Shown here in pieces: positions 34,811 to 44,156 of a stretch of 64,000 bases of DNA. The notes under the pieces were generated by a model. That model did not search any database, had not been told where the DNA came from, and saw only the letters and a program-made list of their open reading frames with translations. Made by a program: the position numbers and the translations under genes. Every line of letters begins with the position of its first letter. The stretch's first letter is position 1. This DNA is from Paracholeplasma manati (GTDB taxonomy: Bacteria > Bacillota_I > Bacilli_A > Acholeplasmatales > UBA5453): the NCBI RefSeq assembly GCF_025742995.1, contig NZ_JAOVQM010000002.1, positions 372,001 to 436,000 on the forward strand, in the 5' to 3' direction.

Positions 34811-36874
34811 ATGAAACTAATCACACTGTTTAAAGATGGCGCTACGCATACATTTGAGTCGCTCCAAGAAATCACCCATCTAGATGCCATCACTTTATCG
34901 GGAAAACTCGATGAATTGTTGAATCAAAAGAGGGTAACCAAAAAAGATACACTATATACGTTAAAATCGAGTTATGCCATTGGCTTATTAGATATCAAAA
35001 ATCAAGGTTTTGGTTTTTTACTTCAACCGGAAGATGATTTATATATATACGAAGAAGACATGGGTTTCGCGCTTGATGGCGATTTGGTTTTGGTCCATGT
35101 AGGTGCTAGAAACAAGGTGGTTGATGTCTTAGAACACAACACCACAGAACTCGTCGTCCATGTAAAAAAAATGAACACACAATATGTGTTTTTACCAATT
35201 AAACCACTCAGATTGACGATTCAAGTGGAATCCAAACAACCTTTTTTAGGTGGTGAAGTTTTACTGATTGGTTTGGAAAAATACGAAGGTAAAACGGTAT
35301 TTGGAACGATTAAGAAGACCTTAGGGTTTGAAACCGACCCAGGTATGGATATCCTTGAATTGGTCTATCAAGCCAACTGGCCTTATGAGTTTTCTAAGGA
35401 AGCTTTGAATGAGGCGGAAACCATTGAATCCGTGGACATCGCCCAAAGAAGAGAAGTTAAAGATGAACTCATCGTGACCATTGATGGTACCGATGCGAAA
35501 GATTTAGATGACGCAGTCGCCTTGAAAAAAGTCGATAATCACTATGTTTTATCGGTGCATATCGCAGATGTCTCTGCCTATGTTCAACCGAATTCGTTTT
35601 TGGACAAAGACGCTTTAGATCGAACCACTTCAGTTTATTTGGCTGACCGCGTGATACCGATGTTACCACGCAAACTATCCAATGATTTATGTAGTTTAAA
35701 TGCAGGGACTCGAAAGAAATGTTTATCTGTCACCATGACGCTTGACTTAGATGCGAACGTGATTGACCATAAGATTGAACAAACCTGGATTTCAGTAGAT
35801 AAACGACTCAATTACGATGAAGTCAACTTGTTCCTCGATGGTGAAACTTCACTTTATACACCACAAATCGAACTGATGATCATTCAAATGGCCGAATTGT
35901 CGTCTATTTTAGAAGAAAAACGACGTGAACGCGGGGCTTTAGAATTTAAATCCCTTGAATTTAAATATGAAACAGATGATTTAGGTAATATTATTGATAT
36001 TCATCCGTATGTGACCGGTAGGGGTCAAAAATTGATTGAATCCTTCATGGTTCTAGCCAATGAAACCGTATCGATGCATTTATCATCGATGGAACTACCA
36101 TGTATCTACCGTGTCCATGACAAACCAACTGAAGAAAAATTGATCAATGTGATGAATATGGTCAAAGAGATGGGCATCAAAATCCCAAAACTGCACCACA
36201 TTACCCCAAGAACCCTTCAAAATATCATTGATAAACTTGAAGGTCATCCGCTTGAAATCGTCTTTCACACGATGTTTTTAAGAGCGATGCAAAAAGCGGA
36301 ATACAGTGGTAAAAACATCGGTCACTATGGGTTGGCTTCGAAGTTCTATTCACACTTCACCTCACCCATCAGACGTTATCCGGATTTGTTATTACACAGA
36401 CTCATTCGTGCGTTTTTGATTGAAACCGATCAATTTGAGGCCAATTATAAATACTATGAATCGGTCATCGAAACGATTGCAGAAAAGTGCTCGGTCATGG
36501 AACGCAAAGCCGATGAACTCGAACGCGAAACCGATAAGTTAAAGACCACACAATTTATGGCAAATAAGAAGAACCAAGTCTTTGATGCCATCATATCGAA
36601 CATCACCAAAGCGGGGATTTTCGTCCGTCTAGAAAACGGCATTGAAGGTTTAGCACCCATCCGCTTAATGAAGGACTACTATTATTTTGATGATATTCGT
36701 CTCACCCTAAAAGGCAAAAACAACAAACAAGAGTTCGCGATTGGCAAACCCATCCGCGTTAAACTGATCGATTGTGACATTGTCTTAAGACAGTTGACGT
36801 TTACCGTATTTGAGGAAAAGAAAAATGACACAAAAGAATTCCATCGTCACCCAAAACAAAAAGGCAAGGCATGA
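34811..36874 (+). CDS. rnr: Ribonuclease R
   Basis: 687 residues, a little shorter than B. subtilis RNase R (about 780). An N-terminal winged-helix and two cold-shock-type OB domains occupy roughly residues 1-200. The RNB catalytic domain has DGTDAKDLDDAVAL near 224, the Asp cluster that holds Mg2+, and MLPRKLSNDLCSLN near 280. A C-terminal S1 domain (KNQVFDAIISNITKAGIFV) follows near 588. The enzyme is a 3'-5' processive exoribonuclease. It overlaps smpB by 50 bases, the conserved rnr-smpB pairing that joins stalled-mRNA decay to trans-translation. Confidence 0.95.
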   Translation: MKLITLFKDGATHTFESLQEITHLDAITLSGKLDELLNQKRVTKKDTLYTLKSSYAIGLLDIKNQGFGFLLQPEDDLYIYEEDMGFALDGDLVLVHVGARNKVVDVLEHNTTELVVHVKKMNTQYVFLPIKPLRLTIQVESKQPFLGGEVLLIGLEKYEGKTVFGTIKKTLGFETDPGMDILELVYQANWPYEFSKEALNEAETIESVDIAQRREVKDELIVTIDGTDAKDLDDAVALKKVDNHYVLSVHIADVSAYVQPNSFLDKDALDRTTSVYLADRVIPMLPRKLSNDLCSLNAGTRKKCLSVTMTLDLDANVIDHKIEQTWISVDKRLNYDEVNLFLDGETSLYTPQIELMIIQMAELSSILEEKRRERGALEFKSLEFKYETDDLGNIIDIHPYVTGRGQKLIESFMVLANETVSMHLSSMELPCIYRVHDKPTEEKLINVMNMVKEMGIKIPKLHHITPRTLQNIIDKLEGHPLEIVFHTMFLRAMQKAEYSGKNIGHYGLASKFYSHFTSPIRRYPDLLLHRLIRAFLIETDQFEANYKYYESVIETIAEKCSVMERKADELERETDKLKTTQFMANKKNQVFDAIISNITKAGIFVRLENGIEGLAPIRLMKDYYYFDDIRLTLKGKNNKQEFAIGKPIRVKLIDCDIVLRQLTFTVFEEKKNDTKEFHRHPKQKGKA

Positions 36875-37295
36875 TTATTTCATCGAACAATCGTATGAAG
36901 CAGGGATCAACCTGAAAGGAACCGAAGTCAAATCCATCCGTGAAGGCAAAGTTTCTGTCAATGATGCGTATGTTCAAATCAAGCATGGAGAAATATTCAT
37001 CATCAATATGCACGTTTCCCCCTATACCAACGGAAACTTGTTTAACCATGAGGAAACCAGAACCAGAAAACTCCTCATGCACAAAAAAGAGATTATAAAA
37101 ATTGAAGCGAAGATCAAAGAAGATGGCTATACAGTGATCCCTTTAAAAGTCTATTTTGTTGAAGGCTTGGTCAAGGTAGAAATCGCGATTGCGAAAGGTA
37201 AGAAACTATTCGATAAACGCGAATCCTTAAAAGAAGAAGATGCGAAACAGCATATGAGAAAAACATTAAAGGAGGCTTTCCGACGTGAAAGTTAA
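36825..37295 (+). CDS. smpB: tmRNA-binding protein SmpB
   Basis: 156 residues. TQNKKARHDYFIEQSYEAGINLKGTEVKSIREGKV is the SmpB core, and KLFDKRESLKEEDAKQHMRKTLK the basic C-terminal tail that enters the decoding site. Start is the ATG at 36825: GAGG at 36811-36814 sits 10 bases before it and overlaps the alternative TTG at 36810. The gene begins inside rnr in another frame. SmpB delivers tmRNA to stalled ribosomes; the tmRNA gene itself was not seen in this window. Confidence 0.95.
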   Translation: MTQKNSIVTQNKKARHDYFIEQSYEAGINLKGTEVKSIREGKVSVNDAYVQIKHGEIFIINMHVSPYTNGNLFNHEETRTRKLLMHKKEIIKIEAKIKEDGYTVIPLKVYFVEGLVKVEIAIAKGKKLFDKRESLKEEDAKQHMRKTLKEAFRRES

Positions 37296-38274
37296 AGTTG
37301 GATTAATGTTGGGCGGTGGCGGTGCCAAGGGTGGTTATCAACTCGGTGTCATCCGCGCCTTACAAGAAGCCAATTTAATCGACAAAATCGATTGCATCGC
37401 TGGCACCTCAATCGGTGCGATCAATGCGCTTTTACTCATGTCTTTAAATGATTCTAATAAAATGAGTGAGATTTGGAATTTGGCACAGGCCAAAAATCCA
37501 ATCAAACAAAAATTATTTAGAATCAACCAAGACAAAGAAGGTCTATACAGTTTAGAAGTATTACGCGAGATTTTTGACAAGTATATCGACATTAAAAAAG
37601 TCAAAAACTCAAAAATAGATACATTTGTTGTGGCGTCTAAAATCATTGACACCAAGAAGATTGCTTCCCAAATTCGCACTGGCAACCATGAAAAGACAGT
37701 CTTCCACATAAATAAGATGGAAAACCCGTTTGACGCGGTTATCGCCTCAGCATCCATTCCATTGTTTTTTGGTACAACGTATATCGATGACCAAGCCTAT
37801 GTCGATGGCGGACTGGTGGATAACAACCCATTAGACATCCTCATCGAACAAGGATGTAATGTCATCTTAAGCGTGCCATTAGACCACGGTTTTAACTACA
37901 ATGCTTACGCTAATCATAAAATTTTATTCATCAATCTAACAGACTTCAATGTCTTCAGTGCGTTACCACTCATCGATGCGTATGACATCATTAGATTCAC
38001 CGATGAATCGATTGAAGAACGACGTAACTATGGGTATTTGGTCGCGACTGAAATCGTGCAAAAATTGCGCGAGACCAACATCTTAAAACGTGGTGTTTTA
38101 GGGTTGAATGAAAATTTTGTCAAAGTGGATAAATTCACTTATATTGAAGCTCCAAAAGAAACCTATGAACGTGTCAAAACGTTACGTAAAGAACGTAGAA
38201 TATCCAATAAAGAAGCCCAAAAGCGCTTATCAATCAAAGAGAAGATTGAACAAGCTTTATCTCGAGGTAAGTAA
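37285..38274 (+). CDS. Patatin-like phospholipase (RssA type)
   Basis: 329 residues, GTG start with AAAGGAGG upstream, overlapping smpB by 11 bases. The oxyanion loop GGGGAKGGYQLG is near residue 10. The nucleophile motif is GTSIGA near residue 46, with serine as nucleophile. The catalytic aspartate is in DGGLVDNNP near residue 174. Together these form the patatin Ser-Asp dyad. Predicted cytoplasmic or membrane-associated lipid acyl hydrolase. It directly precedes a PAP2 phosphatase gene, suggesting membrane-lipid turnover. A basic C-terminal helix may aid membrane contact. Confidence 0.88.
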   Translation: MKVKVGLMLGGGGAKGGYQLGVIRALQEANLIDKIDCIAGTSIGAINALLLMSLNDSNKMSEIWNLAQAKNPIKQKLFRINQDKEGLYSLEVLREIFDKYIDIKKVKNSKIDTFVVASKIIDTKKIASQIRTGNHEKTVFHINKMENPFDAVIASASIPLFFGTTYIDDQAYVDGGLVDNNPLDILIEQGCNVILSVPLDHGFNYNAYANHKILFINLTDFNVFSALPLIDAYDIIRFTDESIEERRNYGYLVATEIVQKLRETNILKRGVLGLNENFVKVDKFTYIEAPKETYERVKTLRKERRISNKEAQKRLSIKEKIEQALSRGK

Positions 38275-39144
38275 ATGCAAATCATAGACTTTTTACAATC
38301 ATTTTCAAACCCAGTATTGGACTGGGTTATGCGCATCATCACCGAATTTGGTGACCAATACTTTTTCATCCTCTTAGGGGCTATTTTGTATTGGACTGTG
38401 GATAAAAAATTCGCTTTCAAATTGATGGTCGCTTATTTGGGTTCTGCCTTCATCAACGGGGGATTAAAAGCCCTAACGAATAAACCTAGACCTTATCAAG
38501 AAGGTGCAAGAGCAATCCTTCAAGAAACCGATGGTTCATCGATGCCAAGTGGCCATGCACAAGCTGCAGGCTCATTGGCGATCAACTTATGGAATGAATA
38601 CTACTATGCTAAATGGGTACGTGGATTGATGATCGCGATGATCATCTTAGTCCCACTTTCACGCATGTACTTAGGTCAGCACTACTTAGAAGATGTGCTG
38701 GTAGGCTTGGTTTTAGGCTTGATTCTAGGCTCGACATTCATGTTTTTACTTGGGGTCGGTAATTTTGACCGTGAACATATTAGAGCACTTTATCCAGTAC
38801 CAGTCTTGATCATACTGATGGCTTTCTTTCATCAAGAACCTTTATTTGTCGCCGGCGGTGCTTATATTGGTTTAGCCGTTGGTTATTTCATTGAAAAAAA
38901 ATATGTCAAATACAAAGTTGCTGCACCCATTTTTATCCAAATCACGAAAGTCATCATGGGTCTAGCGATTGCGTTGGCCCTTAAAGAAGGTTTAAAACTG
39001 GTATTTCCGTACAGCGCATCTGTTGATATCAATCCAACCTTCATGGATTTGGTGTTTGATTTCATACGTTACTTCATCATCGGTATTTGGGCAAGCTTAG
39101 GGATGATGTGGGTATCTAAGAAACTGTTTAAGAGAACCAAATGA
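38275..39144 (+). CDS. PAP2-family membrane phosphatase
   Basis: 289 residues with about eight transmembrane helices. The three phosphatase signature segments are present: KALTNKPRP near residue 62, PSGHAQAAGS near 87, and SRMYLGQHYLEDVLVG near 125. The His and Arg of these motifs form the active site. It likely dephosphorylates phosphatidic acid, phosphatidylglycerol phosphate or an isoprenoid pyrophosphate. The start abuts the patatin stop codon. It overlaps the CotH lipoprotein gene by four bases (ATGA). Confidence 0.87.
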   Translation: MQIIDFLQSFSNPVLDWVMRIITEFGDQYFFILLGAILYWTVDKKFAFKLMVAYLGSAFINGGLKALTNKPRPYQEGARAILQETDGSSMPSGHAQAAGSLAINLWNEYYYAKWVRGLMIAMIILVPLSRMYLGQHYLEDVLVGLVLGLILGSTFMFLLGVGNFDREHIRALYPVPVLIILMAFFHQEPLFVAGGAYIGLAVGYFIEKKYVKYKVAAPIFIQITKVIMGLAIALALKEGLKLVFPYSASVDINPTFMDLVFDFIRYFIIGIWASLGMMWVSKKLFKRTK

Positions 39145-40577
39145 AAAAACTATTTTTAGGCTTTATCTTATTAAGTTTAATGGCTTTAACAGCTTGTGAA
39201 ACGCCCATCAATCCAAACCCTGAACCCACACCTGAACCTGAAGTAAATGCCGATTATGAACGACTCTTTGATGATAACAACGAAAAATCCTTTACCTTAG
39301 AAGTGACCAGTACTGAATTCTATAAATTAGACCAATATATGGTTGAGTATCGAAATCAATTTGGTGATTTAAAAACCGATGCGGTGGTTCAAGGTAATTT
39401 AATCTATCGCGATGAACTTGGTGAACTTGAAGTCGAAAATGTCGCTTGGCGTACCAGAGGGAATACCTCTAGAACCCGAATGATCGATAACGACGGGAAT
39501 TTAAGACCAGTATCCTATAAAGTCTATTTTGATAAACCACTCTATACTGAAAAAGACTCTGTCGAAGAAAAAGCCATCAAAGACCGCCGTGTCTTTGATA
39601 TGACAGAACTCAACTTTAAATTCAATCGGAACTATGATTCGACGTACATTAGCGAAAAGTTTTCTTACGATTTATTCAACGCGTTTGATGTGTTTGCACC
39701 GCGAATAACACATGCGAAAATGTACCTAAAACTGGGCAATACAACGCACTTTTTAGGGATTTATAATATCATTGAGTCTATCGATCAATCGTTTTTGACC
39801 AAACGTTTTCCGAATCAAGACCAAGGCAATCTCTATAAAGTCTTGTGGCAACAATTTGGACCAGCTAGCCTTGAATTGGGCTATGACCCAAGGGCGATTG
39901 GTATCAAAGATGAAGACAATCATTACTTCCCAACCTACGATTTAAAGACCAATAAAAAAGCGTTTGATACGTCTGATATTGTCACCTTTATTCAAATGAT
40001 CAATACCTTAGACAGTAACTACTTCAAGACCTACATCGAAGCGAACTTCGATGTCGATCGTTTGTTAAGACTCCTTGCTGTAGGTGTCATGCTGGGCAAT
40101 CCAGATGATTACCGCGCGATGGGTAACAATTATTATTTATACAAAAATGATGTCACTGGTAAATGGACCATGATCCCTTATGACTACGACCACGGTTTGG
40201 GTCAAGGTTGGGATGGTGCCCCAGTGTTCACGAATTATTCCATCGGGATGGATATTTATGCTTGGGGTAACCTAAACACGGTACTTTATGGTCGGGAAAT
40301 CACCCATCCACTCACAGATAAATTATTATCTATACCTGAATATCAATTACGATATGAATCCTATTTGAAAGCATTGGTCGAAGGTGATTATTTCAATCAG
40401 GAAAACTTTTTATATGCATACCTTTCGGTAAAGACATTGTATGAGAATGACCAACCAAATGCTTTATGGGGCCCTGCTTTTGATTTACGCAACATCGAAT
40501 GGTACATTGACGGCAAAACCGAAGATATCATAGAACAATTGTCGTATTACGAAAACAACCCGAATCAACGTCCATAA
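39141..40577 (+). CDS. CotH-kinase-like lipoprotein
   Basis: 478 residues. The lipoprotein signal MKKLFLGFILLSLMALTAC ends in a lipobox, followed by a Pro/Glu-rich linker. The CotH domain begins near residue 50: VAWRTRGNTSRTR is the typical start, then SYKVYFDKP, a LNFKFNRNYDSTYISEK segment and TGKWTMIPYDYDHGLGQGW near 345 with the metal-binding Asp residues of the atypical kinase fold. Surface-anchored CotH proteins may phosphorylate extracellular proteins; spore-coat relatives do. It ends an rnr-smpB-patatin-PAP2-cotH transcript. Confidence 0.82.
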   Translation: MKKLFLGFILLSLMALTACETPINPNPEPTPEPEVNADYERLFDDNNEKSFTLEVTSTEFYKLDQYMVEYRNQFGDLKTDAVVQGNLIYRDELGELEVENVAWRTRGNTSRTRMIDNDGNLRPVSYKVYFDKPLYTEKDSVEEKAIKDRRVFDMTELNFKFNRNYDSTYISEKFSYDLFNAFDVFAPRITHAKMYLKLGNTTHFLGIYNIIESIDQSFLTKRFPNQDQGNLYKVLWQQFGPASLELGYDPRAIGIKDEDNHYFPTYDLKTNKKAFDTSDIVTFIQMINTLDSNYFKTYIEANFDVDRLLRLLAVGVMLGNPDDYRAMGNNYYLYKNDVTGKWTMIPYDYDHGLGQGWDGAPVFTNYSIGMDIYAWGNLNTVLYGREITHPLTDKLLSIPEYQLRYESYLKALVEGDYFNQENFLYAYLSVKTLYENDQPNALWGPAFDLRNIEWYIDGKTEDIIEQLSYYENNPNQRP

Positions 40578-40591
40578 ACGATGGATTATAC

Positions 40592-40619
40592 TTGTAAAAG
40601 TATGATTTTATGATAAAAT
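40592..40619 (+). promoter_or_regulatory. alaS promoter
   Basis: TTGTAA (40592-40597) and extended -10 TGATAAAAT (40611-40619) with 16-base spacing, just before the T-box leader. A perfect repeat ATACTT-GTAA-AAGTAT (40588-40603) covers the -35. Confidence 0.65.
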
Positions 40620-40621
40620 AG

Positions 40622-40828
40622 CAATAGAGCGAAGAACAAGACAAGTAATGAAGACCAAAAGATAGAGAGATCAGTTAGGTGAAAGTGATCACGGTTTGAA
40701 TGAAGCTACTTGGGAGCAATGGTACACTGGCCTTAACAGTACAATGAAGGGCTAATCCAATGGGTTAGAACTAAGGTGGTACCGCGATTAACATCGTCCT
40801 TAGAATGCAAATTCTATGGACTTTTTTT
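40622..40828 (+). promoter_or_regulatory. Alanine T-box riboswitch
   Basis: The antiterminator bulge sequence AAGGTGGTACCGCG lies at 40773-40786. It is followed by a terminator stem GTCCTTAGAA / TTCTATGGAC (40796-40821) and seven T. A GCT triplet (40705-40707) in the context GAAGCTAC is the likely alanine specifier, pairing with the uncharged tRNA-Ala anticodon. Uncharged tRNA would allow readthrough into alaS. Confidence 0.93.
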
Positions 40829-40842
40829 ATGGAGGATAAGAC

Positions 40843-43446
40843 ATGAGATACATGACCGCAGACGAAATTAGACAAACCTGGCTACGATTTTTTGAATCGA
40901 AAGGCCACAAAATTGAACCATCCGCATCCCTCGTTCCAATGGGTGATAAAACCCTTTTATGGATCAATGCAGGGGTCGCACCACTGAAAAAATACTTTGA
41001 TGGGTCAGCGATGCCACCAAACCCACGTTTAACCAATATCCAAAAGTGTATTCGTACCAACGATATTGATAACGTCGGTAGAACCGCTAGACACCACACT
41101 TTTTTTGAAATGCTTGGCAACTTCTCGATTGGGGATTACTTTAAACCAGAAGCGATTGAATTTGGTTTTGAACTTTTAACCAGCGATCGTTATTTTGGAT
41201 TTCCAATTGAAAAACTCTATATGACTTATTATCCAGATGACTTTGTTGCGAGAGACAAATGGATTTCTTTAGGCGTCGACCCATCTCATCTCATTCCACT
41301 CGAATCCAATTTCTGGGAAATTGGTGAAGGTCCTTCCGGTCCAGATACAGAAATCTATTTTGATAGAGGCGAACAATACGATCAACGCGGGTCCGAATTG
41401 ATTGCGAACGACATTGAAAATGAACGTTATATTGAGATTTGGAACATCGTGTTCTCGCAATACAATGCGAAACCGGGGACCCCTAGAAAAGATTATAAAG
41501 AATTACCCAATAAAAACATCGATACCGGTGCCGGTTTAGAACGTTTTGCTTGTGTTATTCAAGGCACCAAGACCAATTTTGAAACCGACTTATTCATGCC
41601 AATCATTAAACATACCGAACAATTATCCGGTGTCATCTACACAGGTCAAATGGCCTTTAAAGTCATCGCTGACCATGTAAAAACCTTGTCGATGGCCATC
41701 GCCGATGGGGCGATTCTATCGAATGAAGGTAGAGGCTATGTTTTAAGAAGATTGTTAAGACGTGCGACCAAATACGGTAAGAAACTTGGCTTGCAAGAAG
41801 CCTTCTTACACCTCTTAGTCGATGATGTCATCGGCATCATGGGTCACTTTTATCCAAATGTTAAAGACAACGAAAAAATGGTTAAACGCGTCATTTTAGC
41901 CGAAGAAAATAAATTCCTTGAAACGCTCGCTTCCGGTGAAAAACACCTGTTAGAAGCGCTTGAAGGCGTCTCTGAACTCAAAAAGGAAGACGCATTCAAA
42001 CTATATGATACCTATGGATTCCCGATTGAACTTACTCTCGAATTATCCGAAGAATTGGGCAAAACGGTAGACCTTGAAGGCTTTAAAGCGTTAATGGAAA
42101 GACAAAAAGAACTCTCAAGAGCGAACCGAAACGCTGAAAATTCGATGAAATCTCAAGAAGCAGCGTTCTTATCCTTTAAAACACCAAGCGTATTCATCGG
42201 ATACGATACATTATCCTCACGTAGTGAAGTCATCAAATCCTTTGAACAAGGCATCGTATTAGACAAAACCCCATTCTACGCGACCATGGGGGGACAGGTT
42301 GCTGACAGAGGTACCATCAATGGGTATCCAGTCAAAGACGTGGTTAAATTACCGAATGGTCAAACCTTGCATGTGATGGATGAAACCTTTGATGAAGGCG
42401 AAATGGTCGTTTGTGAAGTCGATCAAGACTATCGCACACGCATCATTAAGAACCACTCGGCAGCGCACTTATTCCACAAAGCATTAAAAGTCACTTTAGG
42501 TAATCACTCGAACCAACAAGGGTCTCAAGTCAGTGAAGCAACCATGCGTTTTGACTTTAACAACTACGAAGCATTAACTGTTGAAGAATTGCTCAAAATT
42601 GAAGCCATCGTCAACGAAGCCATCTTAAGAGATTATCCAGTCGATACCATCGAAATGCCTTTAGAAGAAGCCAAAGCGATGGGTGCGATGGCACTATTTG
42701 GTGAGAAATATCACGATGTCGTCAGAGTCGTCAATATCGGAAACTATTCGATCGAACTTTGTGGGGGCACCCATGTGAAACGCACCAGTGATATTGAGCG
42801 TTTCGCGATTACCTCCTATGAATCGATTGGTTCAGGGATTTACCGTGTCGAAGCCGTGACTGGTAAATCACTAGAACACGATATGGTGTATGCTTTAAGA
42901 CCCTTTGAAGCCGAAATCGATACCCTCAAACAAAAAGAAGAACGATTGGTTTCTGAAATGAAGCAAATCGATAGCCGATTTAGAGTCGATTCCCCGAGCA
43001 GAAGCCGTTTGATTGGGTCTTATAACGACATCATCGCTTTAAGAAAGTATATTGAAAACTTAAAAGAACACAACAAACAACTCGAAAAGAATTTGTTGCA
43101 ACTCAAACAAAAACAAGCCCTTACCAACCTCGATCAATATATTGAAAATGACAGTCCTTACCAAGTCATCATCGAAAAGAATTTGGATAAAGACATTCAG
43201 AAGCAACTCGTCGACGCAATCTATGATAAAATAAAAGCGGAAGTGGTGTGCCTCATCAATGAAACCGATGAAAAACTCCTATTCTTATGTAAAACAAGAT
43301 CCATGGATGCGAAAGCCATGATTCAAAAAGCAGCACAAGTTTCGAATGGTTCTGGTGGTGGAAAACCCGATTTCGCTCAAGGTGGTACTGCAGACAAATC
43401 CAAACTATCTGAAATTGTCCAATCGTTCAAGGAGTGGTTTAAGTGA
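40843..43446 (+). CDS. alaS: Alanine-tRNA ligase
   Basis: 867 residues, full length. The catalytic core is residues 1-240 (RFFESKGHKIEPSASLVP, RHHTFFEMLGNFSIGDYF). The tRNA-recognition helical region follows. The editing site has HSAAHLFHKAL near 537 and CGGTHVKRT near 640, zinc ligands that clear mischarged Ser/Gly. The C-Ala domain is at the end (SNGSGGGKPDFAQGG). Regulated by the upstream T-box. GGAGG lies seven bases before the ATG. It overlaps ruvX by four bases, as the first gene of the alaS-ruvX-yrzB-trmR-trhP operon. Confidence 0.98.
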   Translation: MRYMTADEIRQTWLRFFESKGHKIEPSASLVPMGDKTLLWINAGVAPLKKYFDGSAMPPNPRLTNIQKCIRTNDIDNVGRTARHHTFFEMLGNFSIGDYFKPEAIEFGFELLTSDRYFGFPIEKLYMTYYPDDFVARDKWISLGVDPSHLIPLESNFWEIGEGPSGPDTEIYFDRGEQYDQRGSELIANDIENERYIEIWNIVFSQYNAKPGTPRKDYKELPNKNIDTGAGLERFACVIQGTKTNFETDLFMPIIKHTEQLSGVIYTGQMAFKVIADHVKTLSMAIADGAILSNEGRGYVLRRLLRRATKYGKKLGLQEAFLHLLVDDVIGIMGHFYPNVKDNEKMVKRVILAEENKFLETLASGEKHLLEALEGVSELKKEDAFKLYDTYGFPIELTLELSEELGKTVDLEGFKALMERQKELSRANRNAENSMKSQEAAFLSFKTPSVFIGYDTLSSRSEVIKSFEQGIVLDKTPFYATMGGQVADRGTINGYPVKDVVKLPNGQTLHVMDETFDEGEMVVCEVDQDYRTRIIKNHSAAHLFHKALKVTLGNHSNQQGSQVSEATMRFDFNNYEALTVEELLKIEAIVNEAILRDYPVDTIEMPLEEAKAMGAMALFGEKYHDVVRVVNIGNYSIELCGGTHVKRTSDIERFAITSYESIGSGIYRVEAVTGKSLEHDMVYALRPFEAEIDTLKQKEERLVSEMKQIDSRFRVDSPSRSRLIGSYNDIIALRKYIENLKEHNKQLEKNLLQLKQKQALTNLDQYIENDSPYQVIIEKNLDKDIQKQLVDAIYDKIKAEVVCLINETDEKLLFLCKTRSMDAKAMIQKAAQVSNGSGGGKPDFAQGGTADKSKLSEIVQSFKEWFK

Positions 43447-43859
43447 TTTATATTGGCCTAGATTTAGGGGAGAAAACCTTAGGGATTGCGAGAAGTGATT
43501 CAGGGATTTTTTCAACCCCAGTCGGGACCTATCGTTTTTACGAAAACCATTATGAGGATGCAGCAAATCACATTTCAAAGTACATCCTAGAAGAAATGGT
43601 GGATGTGGTTGTGTTAGGATATCCTAAGCACATGAACGATGACATTGGCATTCGTGCCCAAGTGAGTGAATCGTTCAAGGCGATGATTGAATCGAAGACC
43701 AAAGCCAAAGTGGTTTTGTGGGACGAACGACTATCGACCTATGAAGCATTGAGTTTGATGACCGAAATGGGCATCAAAAAAGACAAACAAAGACAAAAGA
43801 AAGATGAATTAGCAGCACTCATCATTCTCCAAAGTTATTTAAATCGAAAAGGAGATTAA
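43443..43859 (+). CDS. ruvX: Putative Holliday junction resolvase / pre-16S rRNA nuclease RuvX (YqgF)
   Basis: 138 residues, GTG start overlapping the alaS stop (GTGA). RNase-H-like fold signatures: IGLDLGEKTLGIARSD with the first metal-binding Asp at residue 5, VVVLGYPKHMN, and WDERLSTYEA near 96. The Asp near the C-terminus lies in KKDELAALIIL. Family members process pre-16S rRNA 5' ends or resolve recombination intermediates; which activity applies here is not decidable from sequence. Position between alaS and yrzB matches B. subtilis yrrK. Confidence 0.93.
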   Translation: MIYIGLDLGEKTLGIARSDSGIFSTPVGTYRFYENHYEDAANHISKYILEEMVDVVVLGYPKHMNDDIGIRAQVSESFKAMIESKTKAKVVLWDERLSTYEALSLMTEMGIKKDKQRQKKDELAALIILQSYLNRKGD

Positions 43860-43862
43860 CCC

Positions 43863-44156
43863 ATGGATGATAACAAACTCACCATCATATATGATGGCGA
43901 AGAAGTAATGGCCGATATTTTATTTACCCATTACTCCGAACAAACAGAAAAAAATTACGTAGTATTTCAATTTTCCGACCGCGATGAAGTCAGCGCGGCT
44001 GTATTCGTTGAGACCGAGAATGGCGAAGGCTATTTCGAGGATGTGCAAACCGACGAAGAATGGGAAATGCTTGATGAGTTATTACAAAACTACTTAGGTG
44101 ATGACCAGGATGACGAAGATGCACAAGACGACGAGGACGAATCTGACGAAGATTAA
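43863..44156 (+). CDS. yrzB: DUF1292 protein (YrzB-like)
   Basis: 97 residues, strongly acidic. The DUF1292 core FQFSDRDEVSAAVFVETENGEGYFEDVQTDEEWEMLDE is preceded by LTIIYDGEEVMADILF. The last 20 residues are almost all Asp/Glu. AAAGGAG lies 3-10 bases upstream of the ATG. The position after ruvX is conserved with B. subtilis. Function unknown. The acidic tail is encoded by sequence that overlaps the start region of trmR in another frame. Confidence 0.88.
   Translation: MDDNKLTIIYDGEEVMADILFTHYSEQTEKNYVVFQFSDRDEVSAAVFVETENGEGYFEDVQTDEEWEMLDELLQNYLGDDQDDEDAQDDEDESDED

Noticed and set aside
40588-40603. ATACTT-GTAA-AAGTAT hairpin as the cotH terminator
   Set aside because: No T run follows and it overlaps the alaS -35, so a promoter or operator element is more likely.
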